Origin: Micrococcales bacterium
GTDB lineage: Bacteria > Actinomycetota > Actinomycetes > Actinomycetales > Dermatophilaceae
Assembly: GCA_030537915.1 (NCBI GenBank)
Contig: JAUNUZ010000003.1
Coordinates: 1 to 17,209 of the forward strand
Direction: 5' to 3'
DNA: 17,209 nt
Shown: positions 1-8,263 of the stretch, one piece after another
Layout of the letters: each line of letters starts with the position of its first letter
Position numbering within the stretch: position 1 is the first letter of the stretch
Made by a program: the position numbers and the translations under genes
The notes under the pieces: generated by a model
Seen by the model: the letters and a program-made list of their open reading frames with translations, nothing else
What the model was told of the DNA's origin: nothing
Databases searched by the model: none

Positions 1-6
1 GAGTCG

Positions 7-2304
7 GTGCCTGCCAGTAACGCCCCGACCCTGGACACCCTTCTGGCACGCGCCGTCGAGGCCGTCGGCGGGGCCGCACGCCCGGGTCAACAGCAGATGG
101 CCCACGCCATGACGTCGGCCGTCGACGCCGGACGTCACCTGCTCGTCCAGGCGGGCACAGGCACGGGCAAATCGCTGGCCTATCTCGTCCCCGCCATCGC
201 GCACTCGCAAGCGACCGCCAAGCCCGTGGTCGTTGCCACCGCGACCCTGGCCCTGCAAGCGCAGATCGTCGACCGGGACCTGCCGCGTATCGCCGACGCG
301 ATCACGGCGCCGCTGGGTCGGCGACCGAGCTACGCCCTGGTCAAGGGCCGCCGCAACTACGTGTGCAAGCACAAGCTCGAGGGTGGCTACCCACCGGACG
401 ACGAAGACGCCTTGTTGTCCTTCGGCACCGTCGAGGCGCAGACGTCGCGGCTCGGCAAGGAGGTCGCGCGGCTGCGGGAGTGGGCGCAGGAGACCGACAG
501 CGGCGATCGGGATGAGCTCGTCCCCGGCGTGCCCGAGCGGGCGTGGAGGCAGGTCTCCGTCTCCGCGCACCAGTGTCTCGGCAGCAGGTGCCCGATGGTT
601 GCCGAGTGCTTCGTCGAGCGTGCCCGCGCGGATGCGGCGGGGGTCGATGTGGTCGTCACCAATCACAGCTTCATGGCCATCGACGCCTTCGAAGGCCGTC
701 AGATGCTGCCCGAGCACGACCTGCTCGTCATCGACGAGGCCCATGAACTCGTCGATCGCGTGACGTCGACGATCACCGACGAGATCTCGCCGGGGACGGT
801 CGCCGCGGCGGCCAAGCGGGCCGCGCGACTCGCGGACGGTGCAGCGCTCACTGCCTCCGGGGAGGGCTTGCAGGTGGTCCTGGTCGACCTGCCCGAGGGG
901 CGCCTTGACAGCCTGCCCGCGGGGCTCGTCGCGGCGCTCGGCGCGGTCGCGCAGGCTGCCCGGGCCCTGCAGACCGAGCTGAAACCTGCGGGTGGGGGCG
1001 GGGACGAGGCCGGAGACGGCCAGCGAGCGCTCGCGCGCGCCGCGGTCGATGACACGTTCGAGGTGACCCAGCGGCTGCTTGAAGGACGCGAGCTCGACGT
1101 CGCCTGGGTGGCCCGGGATCTGCGCCGCGAGACCAGCACCCTGCGGGTGGCGCCATTGAGCGTCGCCATGCTGCTGAGGGACAAGCTCTTCACGGACCGC
1201 AGCGTCGTCCTGACCTCCGCGACGCTGGAGCTCGGCGGGAGCTTCGAGACCGTTGCCGGCAACCTGGGGTTGCGTGGGGAGGGTGCGCCAGCCTGGGAGG
1301 GCCTCGACGTCGGCAGCCCCTTCGACTACCGCAGTCAGGCCATCGCCTACGTCGCCGCCCAGCTCCCGCCACCGGGCCGCGACGGCACCCCGCCGGCCGT
1401 CCTCGACGAGATCGAGGCCCTGGTGCGGGCTGCGGGCGGTCGGACCCTGGGCCTGTTCTCCTCGATGCGGGCTGCGCAGGCGGCCACCGAGGCGATGCGC
1501 GAGCGCCTCGGTGACAACTGGGCGGTGCTGTGTCAGGGCGAGGACCAGATGTCCACGCTGGTGAGAGAATTCGCCGGCGATGCCCGCACCTGCCTGTTCG
1601 GCACTCTGACGCTGTGGCAGGGTGTCGATGTGCCGGGGTCCGCCTGTCAGCTCGTCATCATCGACCGCATCCCCTTCCCTCGGCCCGACGATCCGCTCGC
1701 GTCGGCACGCTCACGGGCGATCGCTGCGCTGGGCGGCAACGGATTCATGGCGGTCTCGGCCACGCACGCCGCGCTGCGGTTAGCCCAGGGTGCTGGGCGG
1801 CTCGTGCGCCGCGGCGACGACCGCGGGGTCGTCGCATTCCTGGATCCCCGGATGATCACGGCTCGGTACGCACCCTTCCTGCAGGCGTCCCTGCCACCCT
1901 TCTGGCCGACGACCAACCGCAACCTCGTCCTGGACGCCCTCGCGCGGCTCGATGAGTCGGCCCCTCCTCTCGTGCCGGTCCTTGCGCCACGACCGCGAAA
2001 CCGCACGGCCAGCAAGGCGGGCCACGGGGGTGCTTTGCCGCCACCCGGTGTCGCGCCGATGGCGGGGCAGCCCAAGTCCGCCGACCTGCCGGCGGGTCTG
2101 GGGGACACTCCTGTCGGTTCCTCGAGCCGCACCGCGGTCACCGACGGGCAGGCCTGGGACGCGGCGGCTGACAAGCGCCTGCGCGACCTCGTCGACGTGG
2201 GCCTGGACGCCGAACGGATCGCCGACACCCTCGGGGTTTCGGCCGCTGCGGTGCTGGCCCGCAGCGGCCAGCTCCGGCTGCTTCTGCAGGACGTGTTGTC
2301 GTGA
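7..2304 (+). CDS. dinG: DinG/XPD-family iron-sulfur ATP-dependent DNA helicase
   Basis: This is a superfamily 2 helicase that would use ATP to unwind DNA 5'-3' in repair or replication-conflict resolution in the cytoplasm. Seen in the 765-residue product: Walker A AGTGTGKS at 49-56; four cysteines at about 120, 190, 195 and 201, spaced like the 4Fe-4S domain of XPD/DinG; a DEAH box at 243-246; TSATLELGG around 405; and motif VI QGAGRLVRR from about 594. The last ~110 residues are a Pro/Ala-rich linker followed by a short helical segment resembling a helix-turn-helix, which is not part of the helicase core. The GTG start is only 6 nt into the window, so its upstream signals and any SOS box are not visible. 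The stop overlaps the holA start as GTGA. The family is clear; the symbol is used in the broad sense, since actinobacterial members diverge from E. coli DinG. Confidence 0.93.
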   Translation: MPASNAPTLDTLLARAVEAVGGAARPGQQQMAHAMTSAVDAGRHLLVQAGTGTGKSLAYLVPAIAHSQATAKPVVVATATLALQAQIVDRDLPRIADAITAPLGRRPSYALVKGRRNYVCKHKLEGGYPPDDEDALLSFGTVEAQTSRLGKEVARLREWAQETDSGDRDELVPGVPERAWRQVSVSAHQCLGSRCPMVAECFVERARADAAGVDVVVTNHSFMAIDAFEGRQMLPEHDLLVIDEAHELVDRVTSTITDEISPGTVAAAAKRAARLADGAALTASGEGLQVVLVDLPEGRLDSLPAGLVAALGAVAQAARALQTELKPAGGGGDEAGDGQRALARAAVDDTFEVTQRLLEGRELDVAWVARDLRRETSTLRVAPLSVAMLLRDKLFTDRSVVLTSATLELGGSFETVAGNLGLRGEGAPAWEGLDVGSPFDYRSQAIAYVAAQLPPPGRDGTPPAVLDEIEALVRAAGGRTLGLFSSMRAAQAATEAMRERLGDNWAVLCQGEDQMSTLVREFAGDARTCLFGTLTLWQGVDVPGSACQLVIIDRIPFPRPDDPLASARSRAIAALGGNGFMAVSATHAALRLAQGAGRLVRRGDDRGVVAFLDPRMITARYAPFLQASLPPFWPTTNRNLVLDALARLDESAPPLVPVLAPRPRNRTASKAGHGGALPPPGVAPMAGQPKSADLPAGLGDTPVGSSSRTAVTDGQAWDAAADKRLRDLVDVGLDAERIADTLGVSAAAVLARSGQLRLLLQDVLS

Positions 2305-3317
2305 GCGAGCGCCGGTCCTCAGCTCGTGACGGTTCCGAGCCCGGATCCCCGCCGGACTGCGCAGTTCCGCCGTTCGTGCTTGTCAGCGGACCCGAAGAGG
2401 TTCTGGCCCAGCGGGCGCTGGCCGCGACGTTGGAGGCGTTGCGCTCCCTAGACCCTGACACCGAGGTCATCCGGCTCGCAGCCGCGGGCTACGAGCGCGG
2501 CTCGTTGTCTCACCACGCCAGCCCCTCGCTCTTTGGGGGCGCGAAAGCCATCGTCGTCCAGGATGTCGAGGAGGCCCCAGATGATCTCGTGACCGACCTG
2601 CTCGCCTACTTAGGTGGTCCACTCGAGGAGGACAGCACGCTCGTCGTCCTGCTCAAGGGCGGCAACCGCGGACGCAAGGTGCTCGACGCCATGAAGAAGG
2701 CCGGGGCGCGGGTCCTTGAGGCCCCGGCCATCAAGAGTGACCGCGACAAGTCCGACTTCGTCTCGGGCGAGTTCCGCCGACACGCTCGGCGGATCAGCCC
2801 CGGAGCCGTGCGCGCGCTCGTGCAGGCGATCGGCAAGGACGTCTCCGAACTCGCCTCCGCCTGCGCGCAACTGATTGCCGACACCGACGGGACCGTCGAC
2901 GAGGGGGTCGTCGAGACCTACCACGGCGGGCGGGTCGAGGCGAGCGGCTTCCGGGTCGCCGACGCCGCGATCGCGGGCAACACAGCCGAGGCCCTGCGGC
3001 TGCTGCGGCACGCCATCGCCGGTGGCGTCGACCCGGTGCCGATCGTCGCCGTCCTCGCCTCCCAGCTGCGTGCGCTCGTCAAGGTCTGCGGCGCGGGCCG
3101 GGGGCCCTCCGCCCAGCTGGCCAAATCCCTCGGCATGGCGCCGTGGCAGGTCGACAGGGCGCGGCGCTCGCTGCACGGCTGGGACGACGACGGGCTCGGC
3201 GTGTGCATCCAGGCGGTCGCGGCGGCCGACTTCGACGTCAAGGGCGGCGGACGAGACCCGGTCTACGCCGTCGAACGCGCAATTCTCACGATCGCCCAGG
3301 CGCGGGCGGTCCGGTGA
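2301..3317 (+). CDS. holA: DNA polymerase III delta subunit (clamp loader)
   Basis: HolA is the delta subunit of the clamp-loader complex, which opens the beta sliding clamp and loads it at primed sites. The 338-residue product has the family's usual length. After a ~23-residue polar N-terminus it begins with the conserved FVLVSGPEE strand (a degenerate P-loop-like region), then FGGAKAIVVQD, a LVVLLKGGNRGRKV segment, and a helical C-terminal collar domain with ASQLRALVK near residue 255. Start: GTG at 2301 overlaps the helicase stop codon by 4 nt, so translation is probably coupled. The pairing with the helicase is unusual; in actinobacteria I recall, holA follows comEC and precedes rpsT. Here rpsT still follows, but comEC lies 6 kb downstream. 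Confidence 0.95.
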   Translation: MSERRSSARDGSEPGSPPDCAVPPFVLVSGPEEVLAQRALAATLEALRSLDPDTEVIRLAAAGYERGSLSHHASPSLFGGAKAIVVQDVEEAPDDLVTDLLAYLGGPLEEDSTLVVLLKGGNRGRKVLDAMKKAGARVLEAPAIKSDRDKSDFVSGEFRRHARRISPGAVRALVQAIGKDVSELASACAQLIADTDGTVDEGVVETYHGGRVEASGFRVADAAIAGNTAEALRLLRHAIAGGVDPVPIVAVLASQLRALVKVCGAGRGPSAQLAKSLGMAPWQVDRARRSLHGWDDDGLGVCIQAVAAADFDVKGGGRDPVYAVERAILTIAQARAVR

Positions 3318-3343
3318 GCGGGGGCGCTTTGCTCGCGAGTGTT

Positions 3344-3373
3344 TTGGAGAGGCGGCACCGCCGCTGGTAACGT
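3344..3373 (+). promoter_or_regulatory. Candidate sigma-70-type promoter for rpsT
   Basis: A -35-like TTGGAG (3344-3349) and a -10-like TAACGT (3368-3373) are separated by 18 bp, downstream of the holA stop and upstream of rpsT. Transcription would start near 3380 and give a leader of about 145 nt before the S20 start codon. The -10 fits the TANNNT pattern of the actinobacterial housekeeping sigma factor. This is a pattern match only. Confidence 0.5.
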
Positions 3374-3433
3374 CGGATTTCGCGTGCGCGCCCAGGTCGT
3401 GCGTTTGTCACGTATCCCGTAGCTCGCCTTTGA

Positions 3434-3468
3434 CCGGGTCCGTCATGGCCACGCCCACTTGGACCCGG
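3434..3468 (+). promoter_or_regulatory. Long hairpin in the rpsT 5' leader
   Basis: CCGGGTCC (3434-3441) and GGACCCGG (3461-3468) form a perfect 8-bp inverted repeat around a 19-nt loop. It lies between the candidate rpsT promoter and the gene, ending 58 nt before the start codon. A smaller CTGTC/GACAG repeat follows at 3483-3498. It could be a structural element in the S20 mRNA leader, for example for autoregulation known for S20 in other bacteria, but no specific motif identifies it. Confidence 0.35.
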
Positions 3469-3526
3469 CGCCGAGGGTGAGCCTGTCACTTTCGACAGCC
3501 GATCGACCAGAAGAGAGATAGCACCC

Positions 3527-3820
3527 GTGGCAAACATCAAGTCCCAGATCAAGCGGATCCAAACCAACGCCAAGCGCACCGAGCGCAACAAGGCGTACAA
3601 GTCAGAGCTGCGGACGTGGATCCGTAAGTCCCGTGAGGCCGCAGCCTCCGGTGACAAGGACGCTTCGGCTGCCGCTCTGCGCGAGGCATCGCGCAAGCTC
3701 GACAAGGCCGTGAGCAAGGGTGTCATCCACAAGAACCAGGCGGCCAACAACAAGTCGGCGATGGCCCCGGCGCACAACGCGCTCTGCGCGCAGATCGCTG
3801 GGCAGCGTTGTCGCACGTGA
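3527..3820 (+). CDS. rpsT: 30S ribosomal protein S20
   Basis: S20 is a primary 16S rRNA-binding protein of the small subunit. The 97-residue product starts with the diagnostic [11 protein letters not shown], followed by [13 protein letters not shown] and the conserved [14 protein letters not shown] near residues 65-78. The GTG start at 3527 is preceded by an AGAAGAGAG-like ribosome binding site at about 3510-3517 and matches the family N-terminus. Family members usually end about ten residues earlier, shortly after an NAL/VNAL-like sequence. Here the reading frame goes on with a tail holding two cysteines (residues 88 and 95). The gene has its own candidate promoter and a terminator 6 nt after the stop, so it looks monocistronic. 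Confidence 0.97.
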   Translation: MANIKSQIKRIQTNAKRTERNKAYKSELRTWIRKSREAAASGDKDASAAALREASRKLDKAVSKGVIHKNQAANNKSAMAPAHNALCAQIAGQRCRT

Positions 3821-3826
3821 TCGACG

Positions 3827-3858
3827 CGGCGGGTCGGCCCTACGGGGGCGACCCGCCG
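3827..3858 (+). terminator. Rho-independent-type terminator after rpsT
   Basis: CGGCGGGTCG (3827-3836) pairs perfectly with CGACCCGCCG (3849-3858), and inner CCC/GGG pairing shortens the loop. It begins 6 nt after the rpsT stop. There is no strong T-tract, which is common for terminators in GC-rich actinobacteria. Confidence 0.8.
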
Positions 3859-3895
3859 TCGTGCGTCTGGCGACAAGTCGATCCCAGGGGTGCGG

Positions 3896-3901
3896 TAACC
3901 T
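3896..3901 (+). promoter_or_regulatory. Candidate -10 element of the leuS leader transcript
   Basis: TAACCT fits the TANNNT -10 pattern. Its 3' end is 7 nt before the GTG at 3909, so a transcript starting 6-8 nt after it would begin at or next to that GTG and be leaderless. No convincing -35 is visible at 16-18 bp; GCGACA at 3870-3875 is too far away (20 bp). The element lies between the rpsT terminator and leuS, where a leuS promoter is expected. Confidence 0.4.
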
Positions 3902-3908
3902 TCCCGTG

Positions 3909-3962
3909 GTGACTTCGCGGCGATTTCTTGGCCAGCCGCGCCCGCTGGCGACGACGCGGTAG
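3909..3962 (+). CDS. Possible leader peptide ORF upstream of leuS
   Basis: A 17-codon ORF, GTG at 3909 to TAG at 3960-3962, encodes [17 protein letters not shown]. It would be leaderless from the TAACCT element. It holds two Leu codons: a CTT (3927-3929), which is scarce in this GC-rich DNA, and a CTG (3945-3947). The ORF spans a small hairpin, GCCAGC (3931-3936) with GCTGGC (3944-3949). Its stop codon overlaps the first base pairs of the terminator-like hairpin at 3961-3985. This is the layout of a transcription attenuator. Against it, only two non-adjacent Leu codons are present, whereas leucine attenuators usually carry runs. It may be a chance ORF. Confidence 0.35.
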   Translation: MTSRRFLGQPRPLATTR

Positions 3963-3985
3963 ACCCCTCCTGGTGTGAGGGGTCT
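3961..3985 (+). terminator. Terminator-like hairpin (possible attenuator) in the leuS leader
   Basis: AGACCCCTC (3961-3969) pairs perfectly with GAGGGGTCT (3977-3985) around a 7-nt loop. A C/T-mixed stretch follows rather than a clean T-run. It is well past the rpsT terminator and about 125 nt before the leuS start, so it is best explained as a regulatory hairpin in the leuS transcript. Overlap of its 5' arm with the stop codon of the 17-codon ORF means that a terminating ribosome would mask it. Confidence 0.55.
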
Positions 3986-4021
3986 TCGCGTGTCCTCGTC
4001 TTCGGTGTGTCCGTTGTCGTG

Positions 4022-4050
4022 GCCGCGCCGGGCGCGGCGCAAGGCCTTGC
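4022..4050 (+). promoter_or_regulatory. Paired dyads in the leuS 5' untranslated region
   Basis: GCCGCGC (4022-4028) and GCGCGGC (4032-4038) form a tight hairpin with a 3-nt loop, immediately followed by the 12-bp perfect palindrome GCAAGGCCTTGC (4039-4050). Both lie between the attenuator-like hairpin and the leuS ribosome binding site. They could be alternative structures of the leader RNA or operator DNA; the role is unknown. Confidence 0.3.
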
Positions 4051-4111
4051 GGCCCGGATAGGCGAGACAGCCCGGCATGAGATGGCCCGGAGGGGCCGAG
4101 GAGAAGGACGG

Positions 4112-7051
4112 ATGAGCGACAGCACGGCTGAGCACCCGCACCGCTACACGGCGCAACTGGCCGATCAGATCGAGCTCGCCTGGCAGGACCGCTGGGAGGA
4201 GCGGGGCACCTACCACGCCCCGAACCCGGCCGGCCCTTGGGCGCAGCCGGAGCTGGTCGCGGGGCGGGAGAAGCTCCTCGTGCTCGACATGTTCCCCTAT
4301 CCCTCGGGCGTCGGCCTGCACGTCGGACACCCGCTGGGTTTTATCGCCACCGACGTCTACGCCCGCTATCACCGGATGACCGGCAAGAACGTCCTGCACG
4401 CCCTGGGCTATGACGCCTTCGGGCTGCCAGCGGAGCAGTTCGCCGTACAGACCGGGCAGCACCCGCGAAAGACGACCGAAGAGAACATGACGGTCATGCG
4501 CCGGCAGCTGCGCCGCCTGGGTCTGGGCCACGACGACCGCCGATCGATCGCGACGATCGACGACGACTACTATCGCTGGACCCAGTGGATCTTCGTGCAG
4601 ATCTACAACTCGTGGTATGACACGCAGGCCGTGCGCCAGGACGGGGGGCTGGGCAGGGCCCGCCCCATCACCGAGTTGGAGGAGGAGTTGGCGTCCGGGC
4701 AGCGACCCCTGGTCGGCGCCCAGGCCGCTCGGGGGTGGGCGGATCTGACACGCCAGGAACGGCACGCCTACCTCGACGACTTCCGGCTCGCGTACACGAG
4801 TGAGGCGCCGGTCAACTGGTGTCCCGGCCTGGGCACCGTCCTGTCGAACGAAGAGGTTACGGCCGACGGCCGCTCCGAGCGGGGCAACTACCCCGTCTTC
4901 CGTCGCGCACTGCGCCAGTGGATGATGCGCATCACCGCGTATGCGGACCGGCTGGCCGACGATCTGGACCGAGTCGACTGGCCCGAGAAGGTCAAGCTCA
5001 TGCAGCGCAACTGGATCGGCCGTTCGGTCGGTGCACTCGTGGACTTCGCGCTGGCGGACAGACCGGACTGCGACGAGCAGATCAAGGTCTTCACGACACG
5101 GCCGGACACACTCTTCGGCACGACATTTATGGTGTTGGCGCCAGAGCACCCGCTGGTCTCGGTGCTCACGGCGGAAGCCTGGCCCGAGGGCACCGACGAC
5201 CGCTGGACCGGCGGCGCGAATTCGCCGCAGGAGGCGGTCTCCGCGTACGTGCTGGCGGCCTCCCGCAAGTCCGACGTCGAGCGCCAAATGGAGGATGAGA
5301 AGTCCAAGACCGGTGTCTTCACAGGCGGGTATGCCATCAACCCGGTCGACGGGCGCTGGATCCCGGTCTTCGTCGCCGACTACGTCCTGATGGGTTACGG
5401 GACCGGCGCGATCATGGCGGTGCCGGCCCACGACCAGCGTGACTTCGACTTCGCGATCGCACACGGGCTGGACATCCTGGACGTCGTCGCCCTGGCCGGT
5501 TCGGATGGGGCGCCGGATGCGTCGGTGAAGGCGGGTCATGCCTACACCGGTGAGGGTCGGGTCGTGAACTCGGCCAACCCCGAGCTGAGCCTCGACGGCT
5601 TGCGCATCCCCGATGCCAAGGAGCGCATCATCGAGTGGCTGGCGGGGCATGGCCGCGCACGGGCCACCGTCAACTACCGGCTGCGTGACTGGCTTTTCAG
5701 CCGTCAGCGTTACTGGGGTGAGCCCTTCCCGATCGTCTTCGACGAGTTCGGCCAGGCGCATTCGATCCCCGAGGAGCAGCTGCCGGTCCGGCTCCCAGAG
5801 GTGCCCGACTACTCGCCCAAGACCTTTGCGCCCGATGACGCGCAGTCCTCACCGGAGCCGCCGCTGAGCCGCGTCCCGGACTGGATAAATGTCGAACTCG
5901 ACCTGGGTGACGGGCCAAAGATGTATCGGCGCGAGACGAACACGATGCCCAACTGGGCTGGCTCATGTTGGTACTACATTCGCTACACGGACCCGGCGAA
6001 CACACAGATGATCGTCGATCCAGAGGTGGAGAAGTATTGGATGGGTCCGCGGGCGAAGCCGGTCAAGGGCGCACCTGAGGGTTCCCGCGACCCCGGCGGC
6101 GTCGACCTCTACATCGGCGGTGTAGAGCATGCGGTGCTGCACCTGCTCTACGCCCGCTTCTGGCAGAAGATCCTCTTCGACCTCGGCTACGTCAGCGCGG
6201 AGGAGCCCTTCCGGACGTACTTCTCGCAGGGCTATATCCAGGCCTACGCCTACCGCGACGGTCGCGGCCAGCCGGTGCCTGCAGCGGAGGTGGAGGAGAT
6301 CGAGATCGACGGCCACCCCGCGTGGACGTGGCACGCAGAGCCGGTCACTCGGGAGTTCGGCAAAATCGGAAAGTCGTTGAAGAACATCGTCTCTCCGGAC
6401 GAGATGTACTCGGCTTATGGAGCCGACACCTTTCGTGTCTATGAGATGAGCATGGGTCCACTGGAGCAGAGCAAGCCCTGGGAGACGCGCGCCGTCGTCG
6501 GTGCCCAACGTTTCCTGCAGCGACTGTGGCGCAATGTCATCGACGAGGAGACCGGGGCTGTCGTGGTCGCCGAAACCCCGGCCGACGACGCGACGCGGCG
6601 GGTTCTGCACCGCACGATCGCAGCGGTCGGGTCCGACTTCGACGGCCTGCGCTTCAACGTCGCGATCGCCAAGCTCATCGAGCTCAACAACGTCCTGACC
6701 AAGCTACCGGCCGCGCCGAGGGACGTTATCGAGCCGCTGGTCCTCATGACAGCCCCGGTGGCACCGCACGTAGCCGAGGAGCTGTGGAGCCGGCTGGGTC
6801 ACGAGGAATCAGTCGTCTACCAGCCGTTCCCGCAGGCCGATCCCGCCTATCTCGTGCAGGACACCGTGACATGTGTCATCCAGGTGGGCGGCAAGGTGCG
6901 GTCGCGCATCGAGGTGCCCGCGAACATCGACGAGGCCGCCCTGCAAGCCGCCGCCGTGGCCGAGCCGAGGATCGCGGACCTTCTTGCGGGCAAGACGATC
7001 CGCAAGGTCATCGCTAGGCCGCCGAACCTCGTGAACATCGTGGTCGGGTGA
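4112..7051 (+). CDS. leuS: Leucyl-tRNA synthetase
   Basis: LeuRS attaches leucine to tRNA-Leu in the cytoplasm and edits mischarged tRNA. The chosen ATG at 4112 gives 979 residues. It is preceded by GAGGAGAAGG at about 4098-4107, a strong ribosome binding site; the frame stays open upstream to 4007, but the extra 35 residues are not LeuRS-like. Motifs: class Ia HIGH signature as HVGH at 70-73; CP1 editing domain with TRPDT at 329-333 and [19 protein letters not shown] around 430-448; the KMSKS loop as KIGKS at 751-755; C-terminal domain ending in VNIVVG. The KIGKS variant keeps both lysines and, as I recall, is the usual form in actinobacteria. The upstream leader (3896-4111) looks regulatory. 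degV follows after 37 nt and may be co-transcribed. Confidence 0.98.
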   Translation: MSDSTAEHPHRYTAQLADQIELAWQDRWEERGTYHAPNPAGPWAQPELVAGREKLLVLDMFPYPSGVGLHVGHPLGFIATDVYARYHRMTGKNVLHALGYDAFGLPAEQFAVQTGQHPRKTTEENMTVMRRQLRRLGLGHDDRRSIATIDDDYYRWTQWIFVQIYNSWYDTQAVRQDGGLGRARPITELEEELASGQRPLVGAQAARGWADLTRQERHAYLDDFRLAYTSEAPVNWCPGLGTVLSNEEVTADGRSERGNYPVFRRALRQWMMRITAYADRLADDLDRVDWPEKVKLMQRNWIGRSVGALVDFALADRPDCDEQIKVFTTRPDTLFGTTFMVLAPEHPLVSVLTAEAWPEGTDDRWTGGANSPQEAVSAYVLAASRKSDVERQMEDEKSKTGVFTGGYAINPVDGRWIPVFVADYVLMGYGTGAIMAVPAHDQRDFDFAIAHGLDILDVVALAGSDGAPDASVKAGHAYTGEGRVVNSANPELSLDGLRIPDAKERIIEWLAGHGRARATVNYRLRDWLFSRQRYWGEPFPIVFDEFGQAHSIPEEQLPVRLPEVPDYSPKTFAPDDAQSSPEPPLSRVPDWINVELDLGDGPKMYRRETNTMPNWAGSCWYYIRYTDPANTQMIVDPEVEKYWMGPRAKPVKGAPEGSRDPGGVDLYIGGVEHAVLHLLYARFWQKILFDLGYVSAEEPFRTYFSQGYIQAYAYRDGRGQPVPAAEVEEIEIDGHPAWTWHAEPVTREFGKIGKSLKNIVSPDEMYSAYGADTFRVYEMSMGPLEQSKPWETRAVVGAQRFLQRLWRNVIDEETGAVVVAETPADDATRRVLHRTIAAVGSDFDGLRFNVAIAKLIELNNVLTKLPAAPRDVIEPLVLMTAPVAPHVAEELWSRLGHEESVVYQPFPQADPAYLVQDTVTCVIQVGGKVRSRIEVPANIDEAALQAAAVAEPRIADLLAGKTIRKVIARPPNLVNIVVG

Positions 7052-7088
7052 CACGGCGGGCGTTCTGCGCACCCCGGCGGTCGGGCAC

Positions 7089-8048
7089 ATGAGTCACGTC
7101 GCCGTCGTCACCGACTCCACCGCTGGGTTGAGTCCCGAGCAGGCCCGCGCGCTCGGATGCCTCGGGGTCGAAATCGTGCCGCTGCATGTGCTCGTCGACG
7201 ACGAGGTGTTCACCGAGGGGGTCGATATAGACACTCAGGGCGTCCTCGAAGCCCTGCGACACCGCCGCACCGTCAGCACGTCCCGTCCCACGCCGACGGC
7301 CATGCTTGCGGCCTACGAGCAGCTGGCCGATCAAGGCGCGAGTCACATCGTCTCGGCACATCTGTCAGCGCAGCTGTCCGGCACGTGCGACGCGGCCGTC
7401 CTGGCCGCGCGCGACGCCCCCGTGCCCGTGCACGTGGTGGACTCCCGCAGCGCCGGCGCGTCGCTGGGGTATGCGGTGGCCACCGGGGCCAGACTGGCGC
7501 GCGCAGGGGCAACCGCGAAGCAAATCACCGACGCGATCGAGCGCCGCTGCGCGCAGAGCACAGTGCTGCTCTATGTCCACTCCCTGGAGCAGCTGCGTCG
7601 CGGTGGACGGATCGGCGCCGCCGCCGGCCTCCTCGGCGGAGCGCTCGCCATCAAGCCGTTGTTGGCTCTGGTGGACGGACACATCGAGCCGGTAGAGCGA
7701 CTTCGCACAACATCACGGGCCATGGCGCGCCTGACCGAGCTGTCGGGCCACGCCGTCACGGTCGCAGGCCCGAAGGTAGACGTCGCGATCCATCACGCGG
7801 GTGCCCGGGAGCGGGCCGAGCAGGTTGCGGCGGCCCTCGATGAGATCCTGGCGGATGAATGGGCGCGGGCGTGGCCGGACACGGCGGCCGACGATGCTGT
7901 CGCCCATCTCCCGATTCCCGGCGCGGACGTAGTCGCGAATCCCGGCGCGCCCGGTCGGCCGCGCGTGCAAGTCCTCGATCTGCCGGCGGTCCTCGCCGTT
8001 CATCTCGGACCCGGAACTCTCGCGGCTGTCGTATCGCCACGACCCTGA
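7089..8048 (+). CDS. DegV-family fatty-acid-binding protein
   Basis: DegV proteins are soluble and bind a fatty acid; the FakB members present acyl chains to a fatty-acid kinase for phosphorylation. The 319-residue product has the family layout: N-terminal VVTDSTAGLS (residues 6-15), the lipid head-group loop STSRPT at 63-68, HLSAQLSGT at 91-99, VVDSRSAG around 117, and the C-terminal RGGRIG...IKPLL region near 175-195 with a basic VERLRTTSRAM stretch after it. The ATG at 7089 lies 37 nt after leuS with only a weak ribosome binding site, consistent with the end of a leuS operon. Whether it works with a FakA kinase is unknown: none is in this window. The neighbouring comEA/comEC genes are a common actinobacterial setting for degV, probably without direct functional linkage. 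Confidence 0.93.
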   Translation: MSHVAVVTDSTAGLSPEQARALGCLGVEIVPLHVLVDDEVFTEGVDIDTQGVLEALRHRRTVSTSRPTPTAMLAAYEQLADQGASHIVSAHLSAQLSGTCDAAVLAARDAPVPVHVVDSRSAGASLGYAVATGARLARAGATAKQITDAIERRCAQSTVLLYVHSLEQLRRGGRIGAAAGLLGGALAIKPLLALVDGHIEPVERLRTTSRAMARLTELSGHAVTVAGPKVDVAIHHAGARERAEQVAAALDEILADEWARAWPDTAADDAVAHLPIPGADVVANPGAPGRPRVQVLDLPAVLAVHLGPGTLAAVVSPRP

Positions 8049-8097
8049 ACTCACCCCGCCGTGCAACCGCCCGCACGACCGCGGCTCGCCCGGCCGA

Positions 8098-8111
8098 TCG
8101 GTGACCACCGA
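8098..8111. repeat. Short perfect dyad downstream of degV
   Basis: TCGGTG (8098-8103) and CACCGA (8106-8111) form a perfect inverted repeat with a 2-bp centre, about 50 nt after the degV stop. This is operator geometry rather than hairpin geometry, since the loop is too small. Nothing identifies a binding protein. Confidence 0.25.
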
Positions 8112-8172
8112 GTACGTGATGGCGCTGGCCTTCTCAGCTCGTGGACAGGCCTCGACTCGCCGCTGATCGGCA

Positions 8173-8211
8173 TAGTCCACAGGGGTGGGCGCGGGGCCCG
8201 CTCGTCCACAG
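8173..8211 (+). promoter_or_regulatory. Two DnaA-box-like sites upstream of comEA
   Basis: TAGTCCACA (8173-8181) and TCGTCCACA (8202-8210) each differ at one base from the GC-rich-actinobacterial DnaA box form TTGTCCACA and are 29 bp apart. Both are followed by G. They lie 40-80 bp upstream of the candidate comEA -10. The rest of the 8049-8263 intergenic region holds the dyad at 8098 and otherwise nothing I can name. Confidence 0.35.
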
Positions 8212-8251
8212 CGGCGGCCCCGGCGAATCGAGCGGGTGCGCAGCCCGCTCC

Positions 8252-8257
8252 TAACGT
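8252..8257 (+). promoter_or_regulatory. -10 element for a leaderless comEA transcript
   Basis: TAACGT fits the TANNNT -10 consensus and ends 6 nt before the ATG at 8264, so transcription would begin at or within a base or two of the start codon. This explains the absence of a ribosome binding site and supports the start at 8264. No clear -35 is visible. Confidence 0.5.
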
Positions 8258-8263
8258 GACCTC

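Noticed and set aside
1647..2228. Minus-strand 193-codon frame inside the helicase gene
   Set aside because: Shadow of the helicase coding sequence, with low-complexity Arg/Ser/Pro content and no own signals.
4007..4111. A 35-residue N-terminal extension of LeuRS from a TTG/GTG-type start at 4007
   Set aside because: The extra residues do not resemble LeuRS, and the ATG at 4112 has a strong ribosome binding site at family-like length.
3859..4111. T-box riboswitch upstream of leuS
   Set aside because: I find no T-box core sequence or specifier-loop arrangement, and the space after the rpsT terminator is small. The leader ORF plus hairpin fits better.
3602..5761. A 719-codon open frame on the minus strand across rpsT, the leuS leader and leuS
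   Set aside because: It is antisense to two certain genes, crosses terminator hairpins and resembles no family. Long antisense frames are expected in GC-rich DNA with strong third-position bias.
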